From Cerrena zonata (Eukaryota; Basidiomycota; Agaricomycetes; Polyporales; Cerrenaceae): a stretch of 64,000 bases of DNA. Position 1 is the first letter of the stretch. The number at the start of each line of letters is the position of its first letter. Below, in pieces: positions 32,672 to 44,247 of this stretch. The notes beneath the pieces are model-generated. The model searched no databases. It was given only the letters and a program-made list of their open reading frames with translations, and had not been told where the DNA came from. The DNA is taken from assembly GCA_038087015.1 (NCBI GenBank), contig JASBNA010000014.1:806001-870000 (forward strand). Reading direction: 5' to 3'. The translations under genes were made by a program, and so were the position numbers.

Positions 32672-34236
32672 ATGGATAGTTTACTATCAGACGCCAGTCT
32701 AGGGCCAGAGCTGTTTAAGCTCCTCGAGGCCAAGCTCAAGCAAACTACGGCAGATCTAGAGAAAGAAAGTCAGGTACGCCTCTGATCTTTTGTTTGTGCC
32801 TTGGAGTACCGACACCCCGAGAATAGAGGAACAGCTTACTGCAGACAGAGCTAGAGGCGCTGCGTGATGAACGAGAGATTTTGATCGACTCTGCTGGTGG
32901 TTGTAGTTGTAAAGTATAGTGTCTAATTCAATCACGGTGTAATATCCACTGAGGTCCTCGTTATATAGGACGTGGGGAACGTAGTTATTGTGAGAGACGA
33001 TGATGATCACTTGTTGGAGGAACAGGTGAGGCGAATAATAATAAGCTGGGCGTGTAGGCCGAACCCAACCGTTTAATCTCGTCAGTCTACAAAGATTGGT
33101 TCATTAGAACAATCGCTCTCTCAACTAAGAGATGAGTGTGCTCGTCGGGCAACCGAAGCAAAGATTTACCGCCAAGTGAGGAACACAACAGTTTCGTTTT
33201 ACTGCGTTCGCTCATAAATGACGTGGGTGATACCATAGGCGTTGGCCGCAACCAGAAAAGAGTTCAATGTAAGCTTGGGATTCGAATGCCAAGAATTTTC
33301 ATCTTACCGAAAACTAGTTTGATCTCGCCATCACTTTGGCCAGTCTACCACAGCCTGTGCAAGATGTACCCCGTAGAGACATGTTGGTTCCATGTCTTTC
33401 CAAGCGGTGGAAGGACCCTACAATTGCATTCCCTGCAGTGAGTACAGTGTACTATGATAACCCATAACCCCGTTGACAAGGCATTCATGCAATATGCATA
33501 GGAAGGAAGAGCAGTCTGGTATGCGTTGTTGACTCCTGTTTTATCCTCGTATTGATAGATATTGGTACGACACAGCCCTCCTGGAAACACTCTGTTTCTC
33601 AACCAACGTATCTTCTGGTATTTTGCCGAAGACGTTCATGGGATCGCCCTCGCTCCTTCGGCCCTATACCGCCCAAGCGATCAGATATGGACAACCAATG
33701 ATGAATTCACTTACCTTCTAAACGAAACCAAGGAGGTCTTCTATCGTGGACCTAGTCACTATATATGCTACGCGGGTACGTTCCAGTGTGCCTACACAGG
33801 AGAGCTTCCCAGTGTCGACTTCAAAAGATTGCCAGCAGCGGTGGGTACTCGATTATTTCGGTGATAACGAGACATTGATGGTCGATCTTCCTCGCGAACC
33901 CTATGCCAGATCAAAGAAGAACTCATTCGGACTTCATTCTCGCGTCCTGAGATGGCTGGTGTCCCTGGGGAAAGAGGAAGATTGCGCAAGCTATACACCG
34001 ACGGAGAACGCAAAGTTGCTTTCCTCGCCCTACAATGCGTAGGATTCAACCAAAAGCTATACGATGCATTACTTGCCGCACGTCCACCACAGTTACGAGA
34101 GGTGGAGCAAGGTTCGACGGGATCGGCTGCAAAACGCCGACGTCAAGAAGAGACAAACACGGGGAGAGCTGCAAAGATGATGAAGTGTGGTGATAGGTCT
34201 GAGACTGAAGCATCCGGTGATGAGTTGATGATATGA
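32672..34236 (+). CDS. basidiomycete hypothetical protein, tandem copy 1
   Basis: Multi-exon gene. Exon 1 gives MDSLLSDASLGPELFKLLEA and a helical KLKQTTADLEKESQ; later exons give SLSQLRDECARRATEAKIYR, LPQPVQDVPRRDMLVPCLSK and then the conserved domain LNQRIFWYFAEDVHGIALAP, EVFYRGP, YAGTFQCAYTGELP and LYTDGERKVAFLALQCVGFN. The C-terminus is basic (AAKRRRQEE), like a nuclear signal, and ends at 34236. It begins with a coiled-coil-like part and ends in a globular domain seen in basidiomycete proteins of unknown function (perhaps the DUF6697 group; not verified). A close paralogue follows directly. Confidence 0.65.
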
Positions 34237-34691
34237 AGAAATGTACTTGCAGGTGCTTGCTTTCGAATATGTTGATATCTTGTTAGTTATGTCTATTTCA
34301 TTGACCCAGCCAACTTGGACTAGTCAATGTACGAAATGTGTCTGATTTTCATTCGTCGCATGGTAAAGACCTGAGAAAGGGTTAACGATAGCAATAATAG
34401 CATGAAACTGATTAGGGTATACGTACTTCTCAACAGCCGAATGAGTCAATGCTTGCCGCATTCTCATGCACCATTTATAATAAATCGAAAAGCAATGTAG
34501 CATGTCTGTGTTTGACTCTCCGTTGTCTTGTAAACAGGTGTCTTAAGACACCGGAAATGGGATTCCTGAGGGATGTAGAAATTGCTTTAGAGAAGTGGAC
34601 GACGATATTGAAGAATACGAACCACATATCTAGTAAAGCTCGGCGGTTCCCAAAGTGGAACGCAAAGAAGTGGTGTCGTCATCTGAGGGCA

Positions 34692-34724
34692 CTTCGAAAC
34701 GCCATCGATGTTATCTTGTATCAG
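34692..34724 (+). repeat. upstream element duplicated with the gene pair, copy 2
   Basis: Second copy of the element at 32533-32565. Here it lies at the end of an open frame (34449-34727) reading WCRHLRALRNAIDVILYQ, directly before a GTAAGC donor-like site. Confidence 0.6.
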
Positions 34725-34889
34725 TAAGCTCGTTCATATCTCATACTGCTACATCTTACATCGCTGCATAACTCCCAATCGCGCCAAGCCCAAGAGTTGT
34801 AAGTTGGTGATCTAAGGAAAAGACCGTAAGGCACCAAGACACATGACTGGGGAAATAACTTACTTCTAGGCGCAGCGAATAATAACATG

Positions 34890-36226
34890 CGTAATGAAGA
34901 AACTTTGGTGGCTTCGGTAGGCGGTTGTAGCAGCATAGCGGGGTGCTTGACTGAGATCCTGCACAGGAGCCGGAAGGGATAATCCCTTTGAGAGGCGATC
35001 CCGATGAACTACTGCAAGAACAGGTGAGGATTGCATCCAAAAACTGGATGTAGCACAGATTGACCTACCGTCAAATGACTCCAGGCTACGAGGATCGTTT
35101 CGTTAGAGCATTCAGTTTCTGAGCTACAAGATGAGTGTGCTCGTCGAACCACCGAAGCGAATCGTTACCGCCAGGTGAGAGTTATGGTTCTTCTGTGTCG
35201 TAATGTGCGTTGAGGAGCGATTGGCATTACAGGTATTAGCTGCATCGGGCAAAGAGACAAATGTTAGTCTTGGACTGCATTATCTGTGGATGAATCTTCT
35301 TACCAAAATGTTTAGCTCGACTTCGCTCTACAATTGGCGAGTCTACCCCAGCCTGCGGAAGTCGTACCCCGCAGGGACACTCTTGCTCCATGTCTTTCAA
35401 AACGCTGGAAGGATCCTTCTCTGTCGTTCCCAACCGTGAGTATGACACGCTAAGTTGCATTAGTCATTGTTGGTGATGGCGCATTCCTTGATTGGTAGGA
35501 AGCAAGGGTAACTTGGTGTGCATTATTCTCTCTCTTTGGGTTTATATACTAACGAGGATTGGTATGCAGCCCTCCTGGGAGTACTCTGTTCCTCCCGCAA
35601 AGAGTCTTCTGGTACTGCCCTGAAGATATTCATGGTATTGCCCTATCTCCTTCTGCGTTATATCGCACGAGAGATCAGTCGTGGATGGAAAATGACGAAT
35701 TTACTTGCCTCTTGGACCAAACCAAGGAAGTCTTTTACCGTGGGCCAGGAAAGGGCATTTACTACGCCGGAACATTCAAGTGTGCGTATACAGGGAAACT
35801 GCCCACCAGCGATTTCAGAAATTTGCCTGCAGGGGTGAGTTTGAGTGATAAAGAAACACAATAGCAAATTTGAACGTTTACACCACCTTTCTTCAGGTTA
35901 AAGAAGAGCTTATTCGTACCTCGTTCTCTGCACCTGAAATACACAACATTCGAACTAGAGACGAACGGGCCCAATTACGCAAACTATACTGCGATGGGGA
36001 ACGCAAAGTCAGTTTCCTTGCACTACAGTGCGTAGGTTTTAACCAAAAGCTGTATGATGCATTTCTCGCGGTGGGCCAGCTACGGGAAGCCGAGCAAAAG
36101 CCGTCGGTATCGATTGGAAAACGTCGACGTAAAGGAGAAATGGATTCAAAAAGAGCTGCAAAGATGATCCGGGATGAACGTGCAAGGTCAGAGACTGAAG
36201 TGACTGGTGATGAACCGATAGTGTAA
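34890..36226 (+). CDS. basidiomycete hypothetical protein, tandem copy 2
   Basis: Paralogue of the gene at 32672. Matching parts are LQDECARRTTEANRYRQ, LPQPAEVVPRRDTLAPCLSK, LPQRVFWYCPEDIHGIALSP, YYAGTFKCAYTGKLP and LYCDGERKVSFLALQCVGFN, ending at 36226. Exon positions are the same as in copy 1. The counterpart of the first exon (MDSLLSD...) is not found, so the start is uncertain; ATG at 34890 (MRNEETLVAS...) is the best candidate. The tail is again basic (GKRRRKGE). Either the gene now uses a different first exon or it is truncated at the 5' end. Function unknown. Confidence 0.55.
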
Positions 36227-36406
36227 ATCAAATACTTACTTACCCTTACTTCGAGGACCTCTTCGTGTATCTTGTTACATTGTTTGTTAATCAAATTTAC
36301 GACGGTGGATAGGAAAACATGTCCAAAAATCATTCGTCGAATCGTAAGGACCTGAGAGAGGATTAACAGTAACAATGATAGCATAAAAGACCAATTAAAT
36401 TGCCAA

Positions 36407-37330
36407 TCAGGCGGATACAGTAGAATCTGGTTGGCTAGGGGCCTTGAGCTGCAGGCTCCCCAGCCGTTTTCTAAGTTCCCTAATCTCTTCCTTCGTCTTC
36501 TCAACCTCACCCTCTCTCTTGGCCCTTGATGCCATGATACGACGCAAGATGTTGTCTCGTCCCGACGAAATATCAGGCTTCTTCATGAAGCCTCTGGTGT
36601 TACGATTCATCTTCTTCATCGACATGATTCGCATACGCCTGCCCTCCTCCACCTTGAAGTTCTCCTCCAACCACTGCTTCCTCGTTTCCCGCTCAGCAGC
36701 AGACATATCCTCCAGGGCCTGAGGATAGTAGAATGGGTCAACGAGACCGACTACGGCACGTTTGTACGTTCTTTGTTTCTTCTTGGAGCGACCCTGTAGA
36801 GGAATAGGTGCCAGGTAGTTGTCAGTACGGATGTAGGTAGTCTTGACACCGTAGACAGCGGAAAGGTATGAGCGAATGTCGGTTTTGGTGACGCTTTGTG
36901 GAATACGGAAAGTTGCCTCGTAAGGATTGTACGGTTTACCAGGAGGAGTGTGGTTTCGAACTAGACGGAAGATGACGTTTGGCAAGTAGACTTTTTGTGC
37001 AACGACTTCGGCTTCAGCCTGTTCATCGGTTTTCGTGACAGCAACACCTCGAATCCTACTCCGCCGTTCGTCAAGCTTGTCAAGCCACTCTTTCTCCGTC
37101 AGGTCTCGTCCATCAGGCCCGATAAGTTCAGCTTTTGCGAGGTGGCGTTGGTAACGAGCATACTCGGTAGGAGTTAAACCTTCAGGTGTAGCGTCCGTGG
37201 CAAGAGCACCTTCTGGTAGTGGTTGTTTTCGGGCACGCCTTATGCGTACGGCACGAGGTGTCGATGCAGTCCGTGCAGCCTGTGCAGCTTCGGGAAGTGT
37301 TGAGTATAGCCGTCGAAAGGTGGAGAACAT
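36407..37330 (-). CDS. MRP20: mitochondrial large-subunit ribosomal protein uL23m
   Basis: Single exon, 307 residues. The uL23 core is KVYLPNVIFRLVRNHTPPGK, then PYEATFRIPQSVTKTDIRSY and LSAVYGVKTTYIRTDNYLAP. The N-terminus (MFSTFRRLYSTLPEAAQAAR) is a basic, Ser-rich mitochondrial targeting sequence. A long basic C-terminal extension with a final coiled-coil-like segment (KTKEEIRELRKRLGSLQ) is normal for fungal Mrp20. uL23m sits at the polypeptide exit tunnel of the mitoribosome. The lack of introns contrasts with nearly all neighbours. It shares a 271-bp divergent promoter region with the phosphatase gene. Confidence 0.92.
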   Translation of the reverse strand: MFSTFRRLYSTLPEAAQAARTASTPRAVRIRRARKQPLPEGALATDATPEGLTPTEYARYQRHLAKAELIGPDGRDLTEKEWLDKLDERRSRIRGVAVTKTDEQAEAEVVAQKVYLPNVIFRLVRNHTPPGKPYNPYEATFRIPQSVTKTDIRSYLSAVYGVKTTYIRTDNYLAPIPLQGRSKKKQRTYKRAVVGLVDPFYYPQALEDMSAAERETRKQWLEENFKVEEGRRMRIMSMKKMNRNTRGFMKKPDISSGRDNILRRIMASRAKREGEVEKTKEEIRELRKRLGSLQLKAPSQPDSTVSA

Positions 37331-37601
37331 GGCTGCTCGCTGTGGTGTACAGCGAAGAGACTTTCAACTCGAATGATGAAGAGACTATTTGAGCGCCAAT
37401 GCATTACGTCTTATATAATTTGCATAATATGATTCAGTTGGAATTCACTGAAGAATAGAATGTCTCAGTCTGTTGTCGCACAAGCTACGAGGTCTTGGAT
37501 CCTGAGTATGCGTAAAGTATGTTTAGATTACTACACGGTCTATTCCACGATCTTCAGTCTGAGTGAATATGATAAGTAAGTATTGCTTTAATACTACTAC
37601 T

Positions 37602-40127
37602 ATGGACGCCAAGCGCTCGCTTCACGCCTTTCCTCCTGCCGTCATGGCACCCCCAACCTTTCCTCGTCTAACTCGGTTTCTGAAGTCTATATTTGCACCT
37701 GCGACGACGATATTCTGCTTCTCGGTACTGCTAACTTTCATTTTTATCCTCTATCAACCGACACCTGGACCTGGAGCTTTACAACGCCTTGGATGGCAAT
37801 CTTGGGATGCCATAGTTGACAGACCTGTTACTGCTGATCATGTTAATGTAGAAACACCTCCTACAGGAGGGGATGCATCTGGTGCTATTTCAATTCCCGG
37901 GACACCTTCCACGTCTCCTGGTGTAGATTGGTGGAATGTCACCAACCCTACAACAGGTCAATACGACCCGGTGAGCTTGCCTCTCGATGTATGGGATCCT
38001 CTGATGCCTCATGACACCGGTTGTGAGTCTATATCTGTATATGTTTCAATATATTTTGCGTAATTATTTTAGTGTCAGAGATTGCTGCGACAAACTGTTG
38101 GATCGCTCCTGGTGGTTGGCCTTGGGCGACAGTCGATGTCTGTGCGCCGTGGTCTACAAATGAACTAGACACAACAAGAGGAAAGTGGGTCTTAGTCGAC
38201 GAGAACCTTAAGATGCAAGGCTATGGCTCTCTAGTGAGTCTTCAGTATTTGGTGACTCACCCATCGTATTTACCATACTCCAGAACCTATATTACCGACG
38301 AACTCGTCGTCTTGACATCCCCCTCATCAACGAAGTCCGTGTCGTTCCTGATGGACAAACTCCGTACGGCGATGGTTCGTCTACAGGCTGGTCGCGTGTC
38401 AAAGTACCTGTCAGCCCTCGCGGACCAAGGATGTTCCTGTGGTACAAGGCAGAGAAGACACTTCAACAAATGTCTGAACCAGATTTGAAGAATATTATTA
38501 CCGAAATTGATGTCATCTTTGGTGATGACGAACCTTGGTATGGATTCGAGAAGATCGAACCTCCTGTCGCCCAAGGGCAGAAACTTTCTGCCTCTGTGTA
38601 TATCACTATTCGACGAGGTGTTAAGCGTACGTTTACACTATAAGTGAAATGAATACTCTTCGTAACCTAACTTTTGCTTGTAGCACCACCGAGAGCTCCT
38701 CCACTCCATTTCTCACACGAGGGCAAATTCAAGGTCCTTCAAGTTGCTGATCTCCACTTTTCCGTTACGGCCGGTGTTTGTCGCGACACACCCATTTCGC
38801 CGTGTCCATCTTCTGACAATCTGACATCCTCGCTCATTGGAAAAATCATTGATACTGAGAAACCAGATATGGTCGTCTTTACTGGAGACCAACTGAACGG
38901 GCAAGGAACGTCCTGGGACTCCAAGACTGTTTTAGCCAAATTTGCCAAAAGCGTCACTGAGCGAGGTATTCCGTGGGCCGCGATATTTGGAAACCACGAT
39001 GATGAGGATGGCGAGTCGAGGGAGTATCAAGCCAAGTGGATGCAAGAAATGCCATACAGCCTGGTTCAGACTGGGCCGAAGGATATCCACGGAGTGGGCA
39101 ATTATGTGCTAAAAGTTTGGAGTGCAGATGCGTAAGATGGATTATTTTTCTTTTGTGTCACGAGCTTAACGTATCTCGAACAGTTCCAAAACGCACCTCT
39201 TGACATTGTATTTCCTCGACTCTGGTTCCTACTCCAAAGGCTGGCTCGACATCGGAGGCCTCATTCACGGTACCGAGTACGACTGGATTCATCAAGACCA
39301 AATCGACTGGTTTTTGGAAGAGTCAGGTAAATACTCATCATATGTGCACTTACAGGCTGCTCACAACTCCGGTCAATCAGCTCGTATTTCCGCTATTGAA
39401 CGTCCCTTTACACCAGATGGTACAAAAGATCTGGGTGAGCTCTGGAAACGTCAAAGTTTCGACCAAGTCACTCCCACAACTCGCCGACTGGCGAAGCCAA
39501 ATGCGCTCATGTTCTTCCACATTCCCTTGTAAGTCGACTCTTATACTCCTTTTACGATTTGAAATAAACATCCGCTTCAGGGAAGAAGCCTATGCCGCAG
39601 CTGATGTTGACTCGCGCACTGGAAAGCCTCTTGACGTGGGCAATCATGATATCGAAGGTCCAGGCAATGCGAAGAAGCAGGCTGGGTTCTTCCACAAGGG
39701 AATCCTCTCTGCTATGGAAACTGATCATCGCGCGGGCGGAGATGCCAAGGAGGTGAAAGTCGTTGCTAATGGACATTGTCACCGTAAGTTCCTTATCTCC
39801 AGGCTCTTATACAGTATTGCGCTGATCTATCTTCAATTTCAATAACAGTAACAGATAACTGTCGAAGAGTGAATGGCGTTTGGATGTGCTTCGGTGGTGG
39901 AGGGTACGCTTCCCTCACCCTTTTTAAATAGTCACTCACCTGACTGCCATAACTCTAGATCGTATTCGGGCTATGGAAAGGTTGGCTTTGACCGTCGCTT
40001 CCGCATATACGACATTTCGGATTATGGCGAGACTATCCGAACGTACAAGCGAACAGAGCACGACGAGATTATTGACGAGATGGTGCTTGTAGGTTCCGGC
40101 GCTCCACCGCCGTATCGCAGTGCTTGA
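37602..40127 (+). CDS. Dcr2-like calcineurin-type metallophosphatase
   Basis: Residues near 40-60 form a membrane anchor (IFCFSVLLTFIFILYQP) after a short basic N-terminus. A conserved non-catalytic part follows (WVLVDENLKMQGYGSL, across an intron to NLYYRRTRRLDIPLI; GPRMFLWYKAEKT). The metallophosphatase motifs are VLQVADLHFS (D-x-H), FTGDQLNG (G-D), AIFGNHDDE (G-N-H-D/E), and later ANGHCH and FGGGG, so all metal ligands appear present. The end is VLVGSGAPPPYRSA. It has at least six introns, all compatible with one frame. Dcr2 in yeast acts as a dosage-dependent cell-cycle and unfolded-protein-response regulator; the role here is inferred. ATG at 37602 is the first in frame. Confidence 0.88.
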
Positions 40128-40461
40128 GTATGCTCAGGGGAGATTGAGTCTGGACCGGATGGATGGGACGTTCTATTGTAAGTTAGAAGTTCAGTATGTG
40201 TATCATATAATCTTGGATACGCTATGGATTAGAGGATTGTCGATACGTTGGTGGTGACGGGACTTGTATACGTCGTTCTCTTGTACTACTTTGATAAAGG
40301 TAAGATATTTACTGGAAAATCTTTTTCATATACGTCCATTATCAGACGCAAGCGACGGCTTTTCTGCCATGTAATTTGAGCTCTTAGGTTTAGAGATACG
40401 ACGGTGAGAACTATATGCGTGTGAGATTGGTGACTACGACCTACAGAGTGTAGGTATGATA
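40128..40461. terminator. convergent 3' region
   Basis: 334 bp between the facing stop codons of the phosphatase gene and the gene at 40462. It should contain both polyadenylation regions. No further gene was seen. Confidence 0.35.
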
Positions 40462-41013
40462 TCATTTTTGAGGAGCCTGTTCAAGCACCTCCAACGCTTC
40501 TGGGCTCAAGAGTTGCAACTGGACTAAATGAGTGGCATAGTGTTTCAGCCATGCCTGGCAGTCTTCTACAACAATACGTCGAATCTACACCGAACTGAAT
40601 GATTAGTTAAATAAAAACGTTGCATCAATAGTAACACCTACAGGTCCGGTCGCAGTACTGGAACGCATGCTAGGTCCCGGGGCTGGGACTGACAAGGCTT
40701 CCCGTTCAAGTTGGTCGATGGGAGTAATATCGAAAGTAATGTCTTCGAAGTAAGGAAAATCCACAATCGCATCAGCTCGGACATGTCCAAGAGGAAGGAC
40801 CTCAACACTCCTTCCTGTCTCCTTTGGGTTGTAGTTCCGCTTGAACTCGTGCACGAACCCTTCTCTGAGGCTACCTGTGACGTGTATCGAAGTACCAACA
40901 TGGTTGTGTGTTGCGCTTGGGACCCATATAGCCCAGTGAGCATTGAATAGGGCACCACGATATACTAGCAGGAATATGTCGCGTATTTCAGGAGCCTGTG
41001 CTCTAGATAACAT
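40462..41013 (-). CDS. conserved fungal hypothetical protein
   Basis: Two or more exons. Exon 1 (from 41013) gives MLSRAQAPEIRDIFLLVYRG, then HWAIWVPSATHNHVGTSIHV and EGFVHEFKRNYNPKETGRSV. After an intron at about 40590-40635 the last exon reads RRIVVEDCQAWLKHYATHLV and ends EVLEQAPQK at TGA 40462-40464. This pattern (AIWVP..., G-x-x-IHV-x-G, HEFKRNY, ...DCQAWL) occurs widely in ascomycete and basidiomycete proteins of unknown function. About 165 residues, complete. Cytosolic by default; no signal peptide. Confidence 0.72.
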
Positions 41014-41297
41014 TGCCTTACATCAACAAGGGTTAAGTTACAGACCGAAAGATGAGTACGTACGCATTAAGGCCCATGATGTGAATTTAGAAAACTGATA
41101 ACGCTGAGTCAAACTTGAGACCGTAGGCGTGGTGATTAAGAAACTATGGCGTTCAGTTTGCACTTTTATTCCGACACAAATACAGTACCATGAGTGTCTG
41201 TACAAACGAGCGAGTGTCCATACAAACAAATTGATGCGCCTGTGCAAAAGGCTCCCGGTGCACGATACAAACAAATGGTCCGCGTCCTCCTTGTTCC

Positions 41298-41323
41298 AGT
41301 TCAAGCTCAAGTTCAAGCTCAAG
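41298..41323. repeat. short tandem repeat in divergent promoter
   Basis: The 12-bp unit TTCAAGCTCAAG occurs twice in a row (with a partial third copy) within the 337-bp divergent region between the genes at 40462 and 41351. Possibly a minor promoter repeat; no function is apparent. Confidence 0.5.
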
Positions 41324-41350
41324 TTATTCCCCTAGGTCACTATTGCAGTC

Positions 41351-42355
41351 ATGCCAGTCCTCACGACCCCCTCCAAGTCTTTCCCCGTCATGACTCCTCG
41401 AATGCTTCCGACAGGCGACAATATTGAATTTAGAGAGAGTGCATTCTTTTCTCGCCATTCCGCACTGCCATCTCCAGCAGAAGTCCGCGCTCTTACTGCA
41501 CAGGCTGGAGGCCCGTATAAGCGGCTTACCTACAGTAGGAGACGTAACATCCTGATGTTCCTCGACACTGGTCTCTTGGTAAAGTGGGGGTCAGGGGTCG
41601 CCAAAGCAGAAGGCCAATGCTTATGGGCTTGTCGACATTCAATTCCCGGCGTTGTTCCTGTTCCTGAGATATATGGGTGGCGCATCGACAGGGATCATGA
41701 ACTCGAAGACACTTTCCTTTATATGGAGCTAGTCAAAGGCGATACGCTTGAAGCTCGCTGGCCAACTCTACTTAGTGAAGACAAGTTCGCGATATCGATG
41801 CAACTGCGAGATATCTTAGCTCGCATGAGGCGTGTGCGACAGGATCCAGATGATCCATTCCTAGGTATTATTGCTGCAATTTATGGCATTTGATCTTACT
41901 CGTCTGTCATAGGACATGTTGGTCGACAGCCTTTACTCGACTACATCTTCACCGAAACAGCGCTCACCGGAGGACCATTTCAATCCACCCATGAACTGAA
42001 CGACTTTCTTGCGCGCATGTGTCTGATGAAAAGGAAAGGTTACGACCCAAAAGCCCCCATCTCACATCCGGAATACCGTTCTCAACTCCCCGACGACGGT
42101 CCAATCACTTTCACGCACTCAGATCTTCACCCGAGCAACATCATGGTATCTGGTCCCGATGACGGTCCTCCTCGCATTCTAGCTATTATTGATTGGCAAC
42201 AGTCCGGCTGGTATCCATCATACTGGGAATGGTGTAAGCTGGCGTGGTGCGTCCCGTACGAGGGAGAGTGGTATACAGAGTACCTGCCGCAGATTTTGAC
42301 TCCAGAGGATGCTTACGAGCCTTGGTGCTACTTTACTCTATCATTAGGGTTCTAG
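41351..42355 (+). CDS. aminoglycoside-phosphotransferase-like kinase (APH family)
   Basis: Exons 41351-41864 and 41913-42355 with a 48-bp phase-1 intron; 318 residues. The catalytic loop is FTHSDLHPSNIMV (H-x-D-x4-N) and the metal motif is IIDWQQSGWYP. The upstream part contains the fungal APH pattern PVPEIYGWR and YMELVKGDTLEARW. Despite the name, fungal members of this large family are not known to confer resistance; substrates are mostly unknown small molecules. All catalytic residues are present. The C-terminus is short (YFTLSLGF) compared with some relatives. Confidence 0.88.
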
Positions 42356-42650
42356 TGTCGTTATTTAAGGTTGCCCGAGAAGAGTCGTTGGCAACTGTCT
42401 CGCTTCCGAACACCATCTTCTCTATGCGTTCTTGGACCAATTCAAGCTTCTCTTCCTATGATATGATCAAATCGGTCGACACTGAGATTTGACAGATTGG
42501 ATTTCGTTGATATGGACTTTCCCATGAGTATTGTATTTATACGGCTCACCACCTCAGTCCGAGCTACATACTTTTCTCGTCGCCCGGGACAATCAGGTAT
42601 GTACATGACACCTCTGTTATTCTGGCTTCCAACCAAAGTAGATATTGTAG

Positions 42651-43770
42651 ATGATGCAGCTCCCTCTTGAGCTCGTACGACACATTCTCGGCTTTCTGTC
42701 TGGTCATCCGGAGATCCTGCGAGTCTGTGCATTGAGCTGTAGCACATGGCTCGCGGCTAGCAGGGAACACTTATACCACGACGTTACGATCGAATCCGTC
42801 AAACAACTCTGTGCTCTCGAGTGCGCCGCTACATCGTCGCCATATATACGAGACTGTCTACACATACTACGGATAAACACAGGTCGTACGAACCACGATC
42901 AAGGCGAGTACGCTTGGGACGATAAATGGAGACAGGATGCATTCAAACCTCTCGCCACATTCACCTCACTCACCAAGTTGGTCCTCACCTCGTGCGAGAT
43001 GACCGCTGTTCAGCTCTATCACTTCATTACCGTCTTCCCATCTCTGGACGATCTACACATCGAGGAGTTTCACGAAGTCTGGTCCCAGGATTCCATGCAG
43101 CCTGACCTATTTCATCTCTTGCCGACGGCATTGTGCCTCACCCGATTAACGTTGCTAGCGGAGAACATTCCCTACGGGTTCGGAGTCAACTTCTTCTCAT
43201 GGGTCCTAAGGACCAAAACCAAGGAGACACTCCAAGATTTGACCCTCGCGTTTGGTCGACTCAACATATACGAAAGATGCGGGTTTCTCAACGCCATATG
43301 TCCGTCACTGGAGCATTTGGAGCTACGTTTTCTGGAGTCTCTGGGTAAGATCTCTGGATCATGTACGTCAAGCCGTGTTATATACGATTTACAACTTGGT
43401 TACTAACACCAGTCTAGACCTCATCGGTGGCCTCAACCTCACCGGAAACGTGAGGTTGAAAACACTCACGTTGCCCGACCCGACCTCTTGTGTCGTCTTG
43501 CCGTTGCTCACCCAACTTTCGCTTCCCGAGGTACAACGGATCAAATTTCGCTTAGGATTTGAATCGTTGCCCAATGGGATTGGCAAACTCAATCACGACA
43601 AGTTGAACCAGTTGCTATCCCGGCCAGACTGGGGAAACGTGGGCGAAGTTCATATGCTTTATCCAAGGAATTTCTTCGAGAAGGATGCTCTGATGGAATT
43701 CGAAGCGGAGAACGCCTCGCTGTTGAACAGACCTGTGTTGCATGTTCAATGGGATCACAGTCCCAAGTAG
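42651..43770 (+). CDS. F-box-type protein with degenerate LRRs (D)
   Basis: Exons 42651-43344 and 43418-43770, phase-1 intron, 348 residues. The F-box region is MMQLPLELVRHILGFLSGHP and LRVCALSCSTWLAASREHLY. Leucine-rich segments follow: LTKLVLTSCEMTAVQLYHFI, FPSLDDLHIEEFHEVW, LTRLTLLAENIPYGFG, LEHLELRFLESL. It is clearly related to the protein at 18128-19333 (same segment order, TLLAEN[IL]P, an intron at the equivalent place). Probable SCF adaptor with unknown target. Confidence 0.8.
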
Positions 43771-44247
43771 TTGCCATACCGTAATAGGACTAACACTTCC
43801 ACCAGAATAGCTCTGCCGTTAATATTCAACTCATATATTAACAACTCATGTAAATGTCAAGGTGTAAGTTGCCCACCATTTCAAATAGACGAACGTCATT
43901 CCGGGTGAATATCCGACACAACGTCTGCATTCTTTTCTCTCTCTACGACGAATCATGATCGGATACTCTCATAGAGTGGGATATGAGCAACCCTACTGCT
44001 TTTTGAGAACAAGTTTAATCTAACCCTAACTTTGCAGACTTTTACTTCTATCAGCTAGAAGCATTTGGTTGCCTTCAACCTGGACTCGACGATGTCAATG
44101 AAACCTTACTCGGTTCTCAGGCTTTTAACAGAACTTGAACTTAATGATCAAAATTGCGGAGGACCTTTCCATTAACGAGGATTGTGTCTACGAGTATTGC
44201 AGACATCACACTAAGATTTTCAGATTTTCATAGCATCTCGTTTATCC
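43771..44247. other. convergent intergenic region
   Basis: 477 bp between the stop codons of F-box gene D and the kinase pseudogene. No gene or repeat recognised. Confidence 0.4.

Noticed and set aside
41351..42355. Antibiotic-resistance gene
   Set aside because: It has APH-family motifs, but fungal members form a large, functionally diverse group and nothing here points to drug modification.
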